Assembly: GCA_022818135.1 (NCBI GenBank)
Contig: JAFMSR010000018.1
Location: 3,959,983 to 4,023,982, forward strand
Source: Saxidomus purpurata
Taxonomy: Eukaryota > Mollusca > Bivalvia > Venerida > Veneridae
Reading direction: 5' to 3'
DNA length: 64,000 bases
The notes under the pieces are model-generated. The model had not been told where the DNA came from, did not search any database, and worked only from the letters and a program-made list of their open reading frames with translations. Shown in pieces: positions 36,890 to 48,973 of this stretch (position 1 is the first letter of the stretch; each line of letters begins with the position of its first letter). A program made the position numbers and the translations under genes.

Positions 36890-38470
36890 AAGTCAATAAT
36901 TGTGTAATCAAATCGAAGTCCCTCTAAATAAATTGAGAAAATGTCTCTTATGCGTGACACACAGAATTTATCTCCAGTAAACAAACCTAGTATTGAGCAT
37001 CCAATTACCGAATACATATAAACAAATTGCAAGTTCGACCTTAATGGCGTTTTATTTATAGCAGAGACAATATCGAGAGCAAGCAAGAATAGTTAGGTCC
37101 GGGAACTCATTTTCATATCACCAACACAACGCAGACATATACAGACAACTGTCCCAGATAACAGTTTGATTAGCATAGATCAGGCCTGCGTCTAATACAT
37201 TATTCAGATATGTCAGAATGATCATATACGTATGCCAGGTCGGGTTCATTTTCTTGGTGAATATTTTTCTTAGGCCATTGCCTCTTACGAAGCAAAAAAG
37301 CAAAACTTCTCTTTTATACTTCAGGCCATAAATGTTTGACCAAATGGCACAATGTTGTTGGCAGGGTCACTTGAAGTGCTCTGATATAAAAATTTAAACA
37401 TCACAATAGCCGTTACCAAACTAAATAAACTGTTCTAAATTGGTAATACTAAGAACTTTTAAGTCAACAGTTTTCAATGGATAACAACTCACTGGACAGT
37501 ATTCACTGAGTAATACTTAACAATACCCAATACTCATTTGGTGAACATAACTCAATGGTTAGTTACGACTGAACTGAAACCAACTCACTGAGTACTATTC
37601 AGTGCAAGTTATCACCACGAGGTAATTTCTGAACAGTACTTAAATCACTATGAAGTGTTCACAGAACATAACTCACCGCGTCCTATTGAGTGAATGTTTA
37701 GTGAACAGTTCTCTCTGAATATTCTCCACTTGTATTGAACAGTCACCACATATTATTACTGAATGAACAGTTAACGATGTGTTCTGTTCAGTGCACAGAG
37801 CACATTATGTCGTTTTATATAATAATAATTTATATAGATAACTCACACTGAATTCTATGTTGTGCATATTACTTGCTGAATAAAATTCAATTGATATAAT
37901 TCACTTAATAGTACTCACTGAAAATGCAACTAAGAGGAAAGGCATAGTGGGGAATGTATTTAAGATTGTTAACGGTCAGTTTTCATAAATAGCGCGAGTA
38001 ACTGTTTCTTTATCTTAAATTAATTCACTTGAACAGAAAACATTGTATTTGAAAATTTTCCTTTAGTAATACTGGTATCTAACATCTGGTTCGAATCTTC
38101 AAGTTCTTTAACGTTATGATCTTGTCCTATTAATCATACAAACGTGTTACATTTTGTCTGTACTTTGTTGTCTATATGAACAGTGCAACATCATCAGACA
38201 GTCGGTAAAAACTCTCATATTTGACAGGCTAAAACGTCTTTTCTTCTCTAATCGCGCTGCTAATGCGTTAATGTGTCTGAGTTCCAGTAATAAAAGACAA
38301 CCAATGTAATAATAGTGTTATTTAGTTCTCTAATCTCCTTTGTTACATACTACTTCTAATATATAGCAGGATTTTATATGTCCCTTAAACCATAATATGT
38401 GAAAAAATTACGACTCTATTAAAGGTATTAAGGTCATTCAGACTGTGAAGTTCCACGATCCTGCCTTTTG
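36890..38470. repeat. Decayed array unit 5, right part (C, G, F)
   Basis: Block C (36890-37240) matches 31060-31345. Block G (37430-37960) is rich in the words ACTCACTGA and TCAGTGAACA, loosely repeated about every 25-50 bp. Block F (38190-38360) follows, with CAGTAATAAAAGACAACCAA. The end of G (ACTCACTGAAAATGCAACTA) reappears at 47460 as ACTCAGTGAAAATACTAAGA. Confidence 0.7.
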
Positions 38471-40129
38471 GTCTAACAGCAAGGCTTTGACACAATTTTG
38501 TAAATCCTGAAATTATGATAGTTTTGGCTTCGTGTTTCATGATTTCCTTATTTGTCGATATGTAGTAGAATTTAAAGTCCAGTAGTTAACGTACTCTTTA
38601 TAGCTGGCCCACGTACTGTTGGACTTTTTAACATTTTTTGGCAGACGTGTTCATTATGTCACCCTTTCGGAGAAAAGGCGATACATCGGGAATGTTTTGT
38701 CCGCCGGTCCGTCACAAAAACTTAACGTTGGCTTCATAAGATTTCTTCATCAAACTTTACAGTTGTATTGCTAATGAGAAAATGGTCGTGATACCGCCAA
38801 ATATTTTTAGAGTTGTGCCCCTTTTTGTAATTAGATTTTGTCACGAAATTATTGATTCTTCTGACAAGGAAAGGATCCATAGGATGTCAGATATGTTTGT
38901 TCTGACATAAGGGAATTCGAGGCAGCGTATTATTGGAAAGAGAGCGGAGCCTTACTCATTTTACGTGTGGTAGACCGCTACCTGAGTAAGTCTCACTGAC
39001 AAGAAACCGCTAACTACTGCCAGTGAACATTCTTCACTTTCTTGTATTCACTGAATAAAACTTATCATAATTTTCTTCACTGACTATTGCTCAACGAAAG
39101 ATATTCACTCCAGTATTAACTGAGCAGATGATAATTTTATTACACAGGTTCCATAAAATGTATCAGTTTTCTTGGAAAATGAGATACACGCACTGATAAA
39201 CTGCAAAACGATAAAATGTGATGCTTCTTCTCACTTCGGGAATTGTAGCTTTAGATTTTTATTTATGCCACCGATGAATTCCGTAGTATATCATGAGGTT
39301 ATTAAATTCACCAAAGAGCTACATGCTTTAAGGCCTTTATTGCCTTTCTACATTTAAAGTATTTTAACAATCGGCAATCCAGTATCAAATTGCTGATGCA
39401 ACATTTCTCAAACATCCTTTTCTTGGTTTATTTTCTTGATAAAAGAAGTGTTTTTGTTTAGCGTTTGGAAAAGTGAAACGACTTTAGGGTGTAACAATTT
39501 CTATTTAAACAGATGACCAATGTGCTTACACATTACTTTGTGAGTTACTGAAAAACAATACTGGAAATAAAGCTAGAAAATGCACTTACAACTTATCATA
39601 CACCAATGTTGCTTTTTTTCAAGGAAAGTGAAAGGAACTGACACAAACTATGAGAGATGAAATACTGTTGCGTTTATATTGAAGTGGACAAACCTATCAA
39701 GTGTAAAAAAATTACCTAATTTACGATTCTTTCATTTACTTTTAACTTAGTTCTGGCTTGATTTCTGGCTATTAACGTTGTGCTACACAATATATCTTAT
39801 ATGCCGCTATCTATTTCAGCAGTGAATTCAGAACGTCTTAACCATATGAAACATTTTATGCGTCCGTTGATCTTCAGGTTGCTAGCATGGAGTGCAAAAT
39901 TTCCGTCACCCTATCCTTGTCTCTTGTGTTTCAAATAGTATACCATTCTCACGTGCAAATATACAAGTAACATGAATTCCTGGGTTTCTTCTAATTATGT
40001 GCACTTTACTCATACAGTACTGGACTCCTGTATTTCGTAAGAAGCTGTCATCTATCTAACTAATCAGATCTTTTGTTGGCTCGAACCTATGACTTTCAAT
40101 TAGTGAAAGGTTAATAAGTTTCTCAAAGT
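38471..40129. repeat. Mixed degraded repeats, G-like words
   Basis: 38640-38960 looks like a dispersed repeat by composition (TTTCGGAGAAAAGGCGATAC, TTTTGTCCGCCGGTCCGTC), but no second copy lies in this window. 38985-39130 again shows TCACTG/CAGTGA words of block G. No gene is seen. The plus-strand frame at 39172-39357 has no recognisable domain. Confidence 0.4.
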
Positions 40130-40345
40130 CAAATGCGTTAATAACTCGATCAAAAACAATCTTGTTTTACATGCTTTCCCGATTTAATCATTCTCTCGTA
40201 TCGCGTTACTCATGTGTTAATGTGTATACATGTATATGTCTGAGAATCCAAGAATTTCAGGAAACGAACAGAAATAAAAGTAAACTAGCGAAATGAAAGT
40301 TATTTAGTGGCTTAATTATCTTTATGATATAAGCATTAAAAAAAT
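40130..40345. repeat. Block F, further copy
   Basis: ACTCATGTGTTAATGTGTAT, then AGAAATAAAAGTAAACTAGC and GTTATTTAGTGGCTTAATTA, matches 38260-38350 and 28960-29030. Confidence 0.6.
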
Positions 40346-40864
40346 TATTTTATGCTTACTAATGAAATACTGTGTTAAATCAGTGAAACATAGAGTGATG
40401 ATATAGATATCATACCAGTCACAGTGTAGGTGATACATAATTTAGCTTTTGTTTTAATAGTAAGCATAAAATAAAAAGAAAATTTGTTTGTTTTGTGTGG
40501 ATACGTGTATATATAACAAATATCCTCTATATATATATATATCACAAATTCATGTAATCGAGAACCAATTTAACGGTGTTCTACTGAAACTGAAGACGTA
40601 CGCGGTATATATGATAATCACGATTGGTTGCGAAGACTTACGTCGTGGTAAGAGTTCTAAGTTAATGTTTTACTCGGTCTATTACTGAAATACTTTCAAA
40701 TTTTTAAATATATCGTACATTTTGGTTTTCAAAGCCTCTTGTACGATTAAAATGTCTTATTAAAGGGAATTTAATAACTCCTTCATAATTGAACCCCAAA
40801 ACCACAGGGGGTTTTATCCCTAAATTGTTAAAGGACCCGTTATCAAACAAGCAAATTCAGAGAA
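40346..40864. other. Intergenic, no gene seen
   Basis: AT-rich, with a short (TA)n run near 40530. The plus-strand frame at 40488-40688 is not supported by anything else. Confidence 0.4.
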
Positions 40865-41735
40865 ATTTATATCCCCCGCCAAATGAAGCAAATAGCTGAA
40901 AAAGAACAACTGGAAAGTGTATTGGTTTGTTTGTTTCAGAAAGAAAAGAACATTTCCAAAATTTCACCACTCCACTGGGGCCTCATCTCCGAGGTGATAT
41001 TTTAATTCTTCAAGTTATAGTCATAGAGAACTTAATTATTGTAATTAGATTAAAGCAGTACTACTACTTTCAGACAACAAGAATTCTTAAGTTTCTATAT
41101 AGAACAATTCAGTCTATAAGAAATGCACTTCCTCCCCTTAAGGGCCTCATTTCTGTTAAACTCCTGATTCTAAGTTTTCTGTTGTTAGAGAATACAAAGT
41201 TGATGATTTGTGCAAAACAAATATTCTGAAAAGCTTTTTCAGAAAAAAAGAAACATTTAAAAAAAAAGTTCACCACCCCATTGGGGCTTCATCTCTGAGG
41301 GGTAATTCTTTTCTCAGCATCTCACTGTGATACAGAACTCAATTCTTATCAGCTTGATTAAATCAGTACTATTAGTTTCAGAAACCAAAGATTTCTAAGT
41401 TTATAAAAAGCGTATTTCAGAAAAGCACTACACCCCCTTCAGGAGCCCCCTTCAGGAGCCTCATTTCTAAAGTGTAGGGGATGGATATTAAAAAGAGTGA
41501 TCATTAAATTATTTCGGCCAGTTACAAATACAATTTTGATAACCAGTTTCAGAGAAATATAATTCTAATGTTTTTATATTGATCTCGACAAAAGATGTGT
41601 GTGCGCCGCGCCATTATGCTATTGTATATTTATTCTAAATTTCATGATATTCTATTCATTTGATCTTGAGTTATGACTTCGGACAGACGCACGGACAACG
41701 CCAAAACAATATCTCTCCGCCTTTAGGCTGTACAT
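40865..41735 (+). repeat. Dispersed repeat with internal tandem copies
   Basis: Internal units start CAGAAAGAAAAGAACATTTC (40938) and CAGAAAAAAAGAAACATTTA (41240), both followed by TTCACCAC and TGGGGCCTCATCTC-like text. A third, shorter unit is near 41420. The left edge has TATCCCCCGCC. The right edge has AACGCCAAAACAATATCTCT and CCGCCTTTAGG. Elements ending this way are common in bivalve genomes, from general knowledge. The 100-residue open frame at 40927-41229 lies inside the repeat. Confidence 0.7.
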
Positions 41736-41834
41736 TTAGTTCAATAATAAGATGTCATAAATTGTATTGATATGTAGAGATAATGTTGTTATTGGTTATT
41801 TACTGCTTTTTAAGAATTTAGCCAATTAAGCAAA

Positions 41835-42195
41835 TTAACCCAATACAACAAACTCTTCCTGCTACCAGTACGAAATAATAACTTTCCAAATATTACTTTT
41901 CCTATTTTGACTGGGAGAGTCAATTTAAAAAAACTGCATGCAGATGTTGCTTCCCTTCCACTGCCGAAATCTCTTCCAACAACTACAACAACACAAGGGA
42001 GATCACTGCGAAGAAAGGAACTATAATTTTATTTGTCTAATTTCTTTATTTCTAAAACACCAACTTCAAATTCTAATGCGACATTATCATTTGTTTAACA
42101 CATTTAAATGCACAGCAACCGAAAATTCCTTTTATAAAACTGTCACCAAAAATAAAATATGTGCAGTAAGATGAGCATAATGTCACTTTAAATAT
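41835..42195 (+). repeat. 390 bp module R, direct copy
   Basis: Collinear with 33780-34180, including CTTCCACTGCCGAAATCTCT, GATCACTGCGAAGAAAGGAA and AACTGTCACCAAAAATAAAA. A 78-residue open frame at 41938-42174 crosses it but is not open in the other copies. Confidence 0.85.
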
Positions 42196-43965
42196 GCATG
42201 CATTCTATTTAAAAGCATAAATAAAATTCTACTTTTAATCATTTTTGTCAATTTGCTTTATTCAAATAAGAAATTCTTAACTCTTTTAATTATGTTCATT
42301 ATAATGTATCGTCCTTTACCTACTGTAATAGAAGCTATACAATAGCTGACTGTGGCAACCAGCAGAGGCTAATCTATTATTGGATAAGACCCTACTGTGA
42401 ATACACAGGTCTGTCTGGGCCCATGTACATTCCTGTGCAGCAGTCTTTACGTTCTATGCAATGGTTGCCATGATTAAAACAGAAATTATGTAACAACAAC
42501 TCTCCTTAATCATGACCTCTACTTCAATAAAGTTTCACTGCAAATAATAGTTATCATAGCTGAAATCATCAGCTGACAGTGTCAATATTAACTGTTTTTA
42601 TAGATTGTATCTTTCTGTCAAAGAATCTGTATCACATTCAGATCTGTACATCCTATGTTAATCATGAGCTCCCTTTACACCAATCAGTAAGATTATATAT
42701 AGGAAATAAATGATTTCTCTCAGTTGCTGTTTTATCAGTCACTCTTTAAACCCTGTTCTATTACTTCTCAACATTGACAGATGTTAACTGTCAATTTGAT
42801 ACCAGTTTAAAGGAAATCAGATTCAGCTTCATGGCATGACGTCATTGATCAAAACAAATTTTCGCTTGTAGAGTCATTAGGAGTTGGATCTAGATAACTG
42901 ATATTAGGCAAACCTAATTTGTAATCACAGCTGATAATGAAAAGACTTTTCCCTGAGTATTTACTCTTTACGCTAATTACATCAACACAAGATATGGCAG
43001 CGTGACGTAGACCCGGGAGAATTGACATCAGAACTCTAGCAAAACTGGCATTTAACTCTAAATGAAGAATAAAAATGTTCGTAGAAATGTCGAATCCTAT
43101 TTAACCCTTCACGGAAAAACATCATCTTCTCTCTAATTTGGCTGTGACAAAATGCTAAATTCTTAAGTAAATGCAGTATTCACAAAATACAAGAAAAAGT
43201 CGTTCAACTATGCTGGTAAAATAGCTGTATAAACATAGTTCAAAGAATTCGGCATGACCAAAAAGCAAACAACGAAGATGCAATCCTGAAAACAAAAAAG
43301 TGGAGCATGCGTAATCAACTTTGCAAAGCAACTCTTTTGACCGATAAACTAAGTCAGCAAAATATTAAGACTTTTAACGCTCTTCCAAATATCAAATGAG
43401 AAAATGTCTTTAGTTCATGACACGTAACATTTATTTCCGGCAGTCACACCTAGTCTTGAGTTTCATATTACCCCGGAAAAGGAAACAAGTTACAAGTTCG
43501 ACCATTATGTAGTTTGATTTATGACAAAGAGAATAATGAAAAACAAGCAAGAATAGATATGGTGAATATATTTCTTAGATCATTGTTTCTTACTAGCAAA
43601 AAGCTAAACCCAACTTTTCTTTCATTCTTTAAAACACAAATGTTTGACTGAATGAAACAATGTCTTTCCAGCTCACTGAAACTGAACATAATTCATACTA
43701 TTCGATGAAAGTTCTCAGTAAGCAGTACTCTCTGACCAGTTACTTTATTGAGCATATCTCACTAAGAAGTGTTCAGAGAATATGCGTTATTTACTGTGTT
43801 CTATTTGGCGAATAACACATTAATAACACTTATGTTTAGTGAAAAAATATCTTCGAGTAGTCTTCACTGACCAGGTTGAGCATTCTTCAAAGACTGTAGT
43901 GTTAACTGTATAACACACTGAATTCTATCCAATCAACATAACGTACTGAATTGACTTCAATAAAT
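42196..43965. repeat. Decayed array unit 6, left part (H, B, C, G)
   Basis: H is at 42600-42830, B at 42830-43090, C at 43380-43570, and the start of G (CTCACTG words) at 43660-43965. Block B here has the longest minus-strand frame of all copies: LELNASFARVLMSILPGL, then RHAAISCVDVIS, ending at a GTAAAG donor-like site at about 42976. On the plus strand the same block encodes MKRLFPEYLLFTLITSTQ and then a stop. Confidence 0.75.
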
Positions 43966-45179
43966 CACGCCGGGGGAACCCGCATATGAAGTGCAACATG
44001 CACTGCGGTAAAAAATCATAAGCGGAGCGTCCGGAACTCCATATGCGGATGAATTTAAAGGAATAACAAGGTAGGTGATGTTACAGTTGTCCATTTTTTA
44101 TATAATCAAAGAAAAATTGCAAAAAAAAACTCGAATGCTGTTCGACCCTCACATAAATTTCGCGTCTCTCTATATATGTTGTTTGCTTGTACGTTTAGAA
44201 ATGACAATAAAAACTTTGAACAAAATGTCTGACAAATGTGAAAGAAAGTAGTCAACAATTATGAATGTGTTTGGAATCGCATTCCTGGCGAGGTATAGAC
44301 GAAGAATATTAAAAAATATGTACAAACCTGCTATTGGAAGAAATAAAACATACACAAAATGTTCTGGGAAGGAATTCCTGGGCTAAAATGTAGATGCACT
44401 ACATATGCGCAGTGTGCACTCCATATGTGCTATAAGATGTTATATGGGAATGTTCAAAACTCTTATGATTCATAACGCGCTATTTCTTGAGTTATTTTCA
44501 ACAAAGTTAGAATGATACACTAAACAAATCCATTTATTGTAGCAAATGTCACTTGTTAAATTCTTTACAAGCAAAGAAAAGTATGTTTGATACTGATATT
44601 ATCAGCAAAATTTCCTGTCCACCCCAAAACTTTACACGTCTTTACACGCATTTATAAACATCGGCATATTACGGAATAAAAGTACAGCCATTCTCGATAT
44701 GAGGCCATCCTTTCAAATTTTCAGTTACACTCAATTATGTTACGCATTATGCATATACTGTACATGTGATGCTTGTATTTCATTTGTGACGCATGCAAGT
44801 TACATAATTTAACGCATGTATAACTTACGCAACGCATACGATATGAATCACTTATGCTGAATGTTTGACGCATGTGCTACATCGTTGTATGCATTTCACA
44901 TATTTTGTGTAAGTTATATACATTGATCTTCAGAATGTGACTCAAATGTACGTCCGGTGAACAAATATAGTCACACTGGGTTGAAATTAATTAAGATAAA
45001 GTAACCTTTATTTCATGTCAGAAATACTATAAACAGTAAACAAAACATGCAGTTTACAGTATAGCAGTTCATTGTAGGAAGAGGAGTAATCATCATACAC
45101 AAATCTCAGAGCCCTTTCTTGTTTTTTCCTTTTTTTCAAGTATTTGTTTCAGAACAAAAGTTCTAAGCCATAGAGCAGA

Positions 45180-46085
45180 AATTGAAATATGACGAAATGA
45201 ATTTATGAAAATTTTCAGCTTTTTTAAGTTTAATTAAATCTTTTCCAGTTCGTTTGAAAATATTTAGCTGCCTTCTGGCCTTTTTACAGATTGTCAAAAC
45301 TTAATTTGTAATCCATATCTGTACTCAATAGTTTAACTGTATCTTCACAGAATAGTTACCGGACCCTATGACAAAAACTGGATGTTTCAAAAATGATCTT
45401 TTGCCTACTGCTATAGACTGAAACTTGTCTTGACTGGCTTGCATTTTGTTACATTTAAACAAGTCAAGAAGTTCATTTCTTTCATTTGGCAAAACTTGTA
45501 TTAATGCAACAAAGTTTGGCGAATAAAATGACAAGGTGCTGTCGTCAGCATAGTTATTATAATGTACCCCTGTGTATGAAACAAAACATATCATTTACAA
45601 ATACATTAAACAGTACCGGGCCTAAAATTGAACCTTGAGGCACACCTTCAGTTATACAAGCCTATGAGTTAACCATATTTCCAATTCCAATTTGCTGTTT
45701 GCGGCCAGTTAAGTAGGATTGCAAGAGGGCTGAGGCTGCTTCAGGCAAGCCATGTTATGACAATTTTGCTAGAATGATATCGTAAGGGAGGCAATCAAAG
45801 GCCTTTGACAGATCCATGAGGACTGCTGCTACATACTCATTTTCGTCGAGGGCCTGCCAATGTTAGTATTACAGTTTGGCAACCATGACCTTTCCTGAAG
45901 GCATAAACAATTATCAAAAATAGTGTTAAAGTAAGTTGAAAGCTGTTGAGCTAAAATAAATATTTATGGGTAGAATACTTACAGGTCTGTAATTAGATTG
46001 AAATAAAGCGTCAGTCTTCTTAAAAAGACCACAGATGCTTGGGGTCTGGACCTCATACCCGAAGGCCTGACCCCCTCGCCCCTGC
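45180..46085 (-). pseudogene. LINE reverse transcriptase, decayed, inside TIR element
   Basis: Reading the minus strand from 46085 downward, the order of motifs is that of a non-LTR reverse transcriptase. GLFKKTDALFQSNYRPVSIL is followed by VAAVLMDLSKAFDCLPYDI and LLQSYLTGRKQQ. Next is EGVPQGSILGPVLFNVFVND, then NNYADDSTLSFYSP with the catalytic YADD box. After that come LLDLFKCNKMQASQDKFQSI and RRQLNIFKRTGKDL in the thumb. At least two frameshifts or stops break it, including an in-frame stop after ILAKLS. The endonuclease part is missing. It is CR1/jockey-like by motif. Confidence 0.88.
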
Positions 46086-47071
46086 TCACTGCAGTACCTT
46101 AAATACACCCTACAACAACTGCGTGTAAGCTAACCTTCCTTTTTCTATTTACCTACTGATCACATGTTTATGGTGACAATGAATATAAATACAAGATTTG
46201 AAACAACTCGATTTCCTCTATCACATCTCAGGTATACTGTTTATGTCATTTCTAAAAATAGTACCGATACGGAAACTATAGGTACCCGGCTACGCTCTTT
46301 ATCGATCGTGTAAAAGTGGAACCAGTCGTTTTATTGTGCGACACAAAAATATAAATCTGTTTTCAAATTCACCGCTATAGTACTCACACAAGACAAAATC
46401 CGCGCTGAAAACGTACTGGTACCCCGGGAAACCTATTTTTATAACTTCATGTATATACTAAATGCCATTTGTGCAGAAGTGACAGAAGTGTTTTTCCTCG
46501 AAATTCTATTAATTCAACCGTATCGATGTAGTTTGGAGTGGGATTTTATTCAAAAATTGTTTATTGAAAAACCGGTTAGAATTATTCCTTACTTACACAC
46601 ATCCTTAAATATATTAGTTTTCAATGTTTCAAATCTTGTATTTATATACGTTCCGTACAACATGGGACAAGTATAGATTGGGTGCGATCCATACCCCCAA
46701 GCATCTGTAAAAGACGTGTAACTTGTCTTGTTTTAATCTATCTGGAAAAGTTAGGTGATAGAGAATTATAAATAGTAAGCGGTCCATGATGAAAAATTCC
46801 CATACTTAAGCATTTAACTGATATTTTAGCTTACAAAACTTGTCAAATTTGAGATGGGTACTGCATTTATAGGCAGTTAAGCACAAAATTTAAAATGTTT
46901 TGGGAGAAATTCCTATCTTGAATTTTGTTCAAACTGGGATGGTCTTGTGGGTAAAACGTTGAATAAAACTGCTGGGCCAATGATTGATCTCAGCCCGCCA
47001 GAATCGCCATACATTAATCCTTTTGCTACACAGTGTACACCTAAAAATTTGAGCTCACAGAGAAGGGATCA
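46086..47071. other. Interior of TIR element, no gene
   Basis: Beyond the LINE fragment the interior has a 23 bp inverted pair (ATAAATACAAGATTTGAAAC at about 46183 against GTTTCAAATCTTGTATTTAT near 46625). This suggests a further small hairpin element of about 0.47 kb. The plus-strand frame at 46449-46676 lies within it and shows no domain. Confidence 0.5.
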
Positions 47072-47439
47072 AGGTTTGTACATTTTTTTTAATATTCTTT
47101 GTTTATATCTCGCCAGAAATGCGATTTACAACAAAAACATGATCATTCTTAATTGTTGACTACTTTCTTTCACATTTGTTCAACGTTTTCATTGTCATTT
47201 CTAAACGTACAAGCGAACAACATATATAGAGAGACGCGGAATTTATGTGAGGTCGAGTAGCATTTGGGTTTTTGGGGTTTTTTTGCAATTTTTCTTTGAT
47301 TGTATGAAAAATGGACATGTGTAACATCACCTACCTTGTTTTTTCCTTTAATTTCATCCGCATATGGAGTTCCAGAAGCTCCGCATATGATTTTTACCGA
47401 AGTGCATGTTGCACTTCATATGCGGGTTGCCCCGGCGTG

Positions 47440-48960
47440 AAATACAACTCACTAAGTAACTTACTCAGTGAAAATACTAAGAGAAAATGCATAGTGGACG
47501 ATTTAGTAACAAAAGTTATTTGAGTACAAAAGTTAATATACTTTGATATATAACAAAGACAATTTCGAACAAAAGATCGGTCTGGGGACTCATTTTCATG
47601 TCACAAACACAATGCAGCCCATACACAGACAACTTGATTGGCATAGGTCAGGATTGCTTCGGTATATCATTCAGGTACGTCAGAATAATCACATGCCTTT
47701 TTATGAAATGTAAATTGGAACAAATGAATCGCAATTTCTTCTTCTAAAAACTCATTTTCTTGGTGTATAATTTATGTTTCTTAGATGATTGCTTCTTCAT
47801 GTGATATTACCGTTGATAGTGGCCATTTTAATTTTAATTAAGACATTAATCGCTGATTTATACTCCTAATAATGAAAATTGCTATACTTATGACAAAAAT
47901 ATGTGAATCTGTAGAGGAGTTTTGTTTCTACTAAATGTTGAGTAAAGTTTGGTAAAAAAAATCTTTTGCCTATCCTTGTCAAAAATTGAAAATCCATTCT
48001 TTCTGGTGGGTACATTTTCATTGTATCTGTAAATATGAGAAATAACTCAGTTTAATTCTTTTCTCACATGTTTTCAAAGCGTAAACTGTGTTTTAAGTTT
48101 CATTCTTGACGCTTATTCAATATGGGCATTTTGAACAATAATAAAATAGGAAAGTTTAACCTCTCTACAATAGTTTTAGCCTCCATTGTTTGACTGAATG
48201 ATACAACTTCCGTCCCCTGACCACTTGTAATCAAACTGTATATTCATACATCTTAAATGTAAACGTCACAATATCCTTCACAAACTAATTTCTTAATTTA
48301 TTTATCTGACAAACCTATGTCTTAAGTAAACGTAATTTGAAGTCACTACTGTTCGACTGAATGAACCCCTTTCCACTCATTTGTAAAAGCACTGTCGGTC
48401 TTAGATTAAAACTAAATCCCTCACTAGTACAACGCCAACATTTAGTAAAATATAATATATATACCATAATTTTGAATACGCATTTATTTACTTGAACATT
48501 AAATTTGAAACAATTTTGGTTAGCTCTATAGCATCAGATTCAAAACACGATCCTATATGTTTACAAAATAAATCTTTATTTTCAGTCATTTAGCGGTCAG
48601 AATAAGCGAATATGCAAGTTCCTAAGTCTTGTTCCATCAATTAAGTAAACACACTTGTTCATATTTTTCTGTTCTTACTGTATATTCAAACAAGCCCAAA
48701 CGCACCGGATTAGTCGGTAAATGCTCTTATACATGTGTATCTTTACTGGTTTGAACATCTTGTACTCTCTATCCTATAGTTCTAGTGATAAAAGTCAACC
48801 AACGTAAAACTGTGTCATTTTGTTTTTTAATCTTCTTTATTATTACAAAGTAACCATATATAGCAGAAATTAATGTAATATAACGATCATATTAAAGATT
48901 ATGAACGCATTCAACGATATTAAGGTCTGTCAAATTATGTAGAACAATGTTCTTACCATT
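47440..48960. repeat. Decayed array unit 6, right part (G end, C-like, F)
   Basis: Block G resumes at 47440 after the TIR insertion. 47570-47790 matches 37090-37290: GGGACTCATTTTCATGTCAC, GATTGGCATAGGTCAGGATT and CTCATTTTCTTGGTG. Block F is at 48700-48850 and its continuation at 48890-48950 resembles 38395-38455 (AACGATATTAAGGTCTGTCA). Confidence 0.65.
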
Positions 48961-48973
48961 TCTAGCTAACTAT

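Larger units (their letters stand above)
43966..47439. mobile_element. 3.47 kb element with 0.36 kb terminal inverted repeats
   Basis: The left arm 43966-44329 is an inverted copy of 47072-47439. The outer end reads CACGCCGGGG on both sides, followed by AACCCGCATATGAAGTGCAA. Flanks carry AAAT on both sides (43962-43965, 47440-47443), a likely 4 bp target duplication. The interrupted sequence is block G: the left flank ends like 37880 and the right flank continues like 37905. Each arm also folds internally, because ACCCGCATATGAAG pairs with CTCCATATGCGGAT. The interior holds a LINE fragment and no transposase that I can see, so the element appears non-autonomous. Confidence 0.85.

Noticed and set aside
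40927..41229. 100-residue plus-strand frame
   Set aside because: Within a dispersed repeat with tandem internal units; not open in the neighbouring unit.
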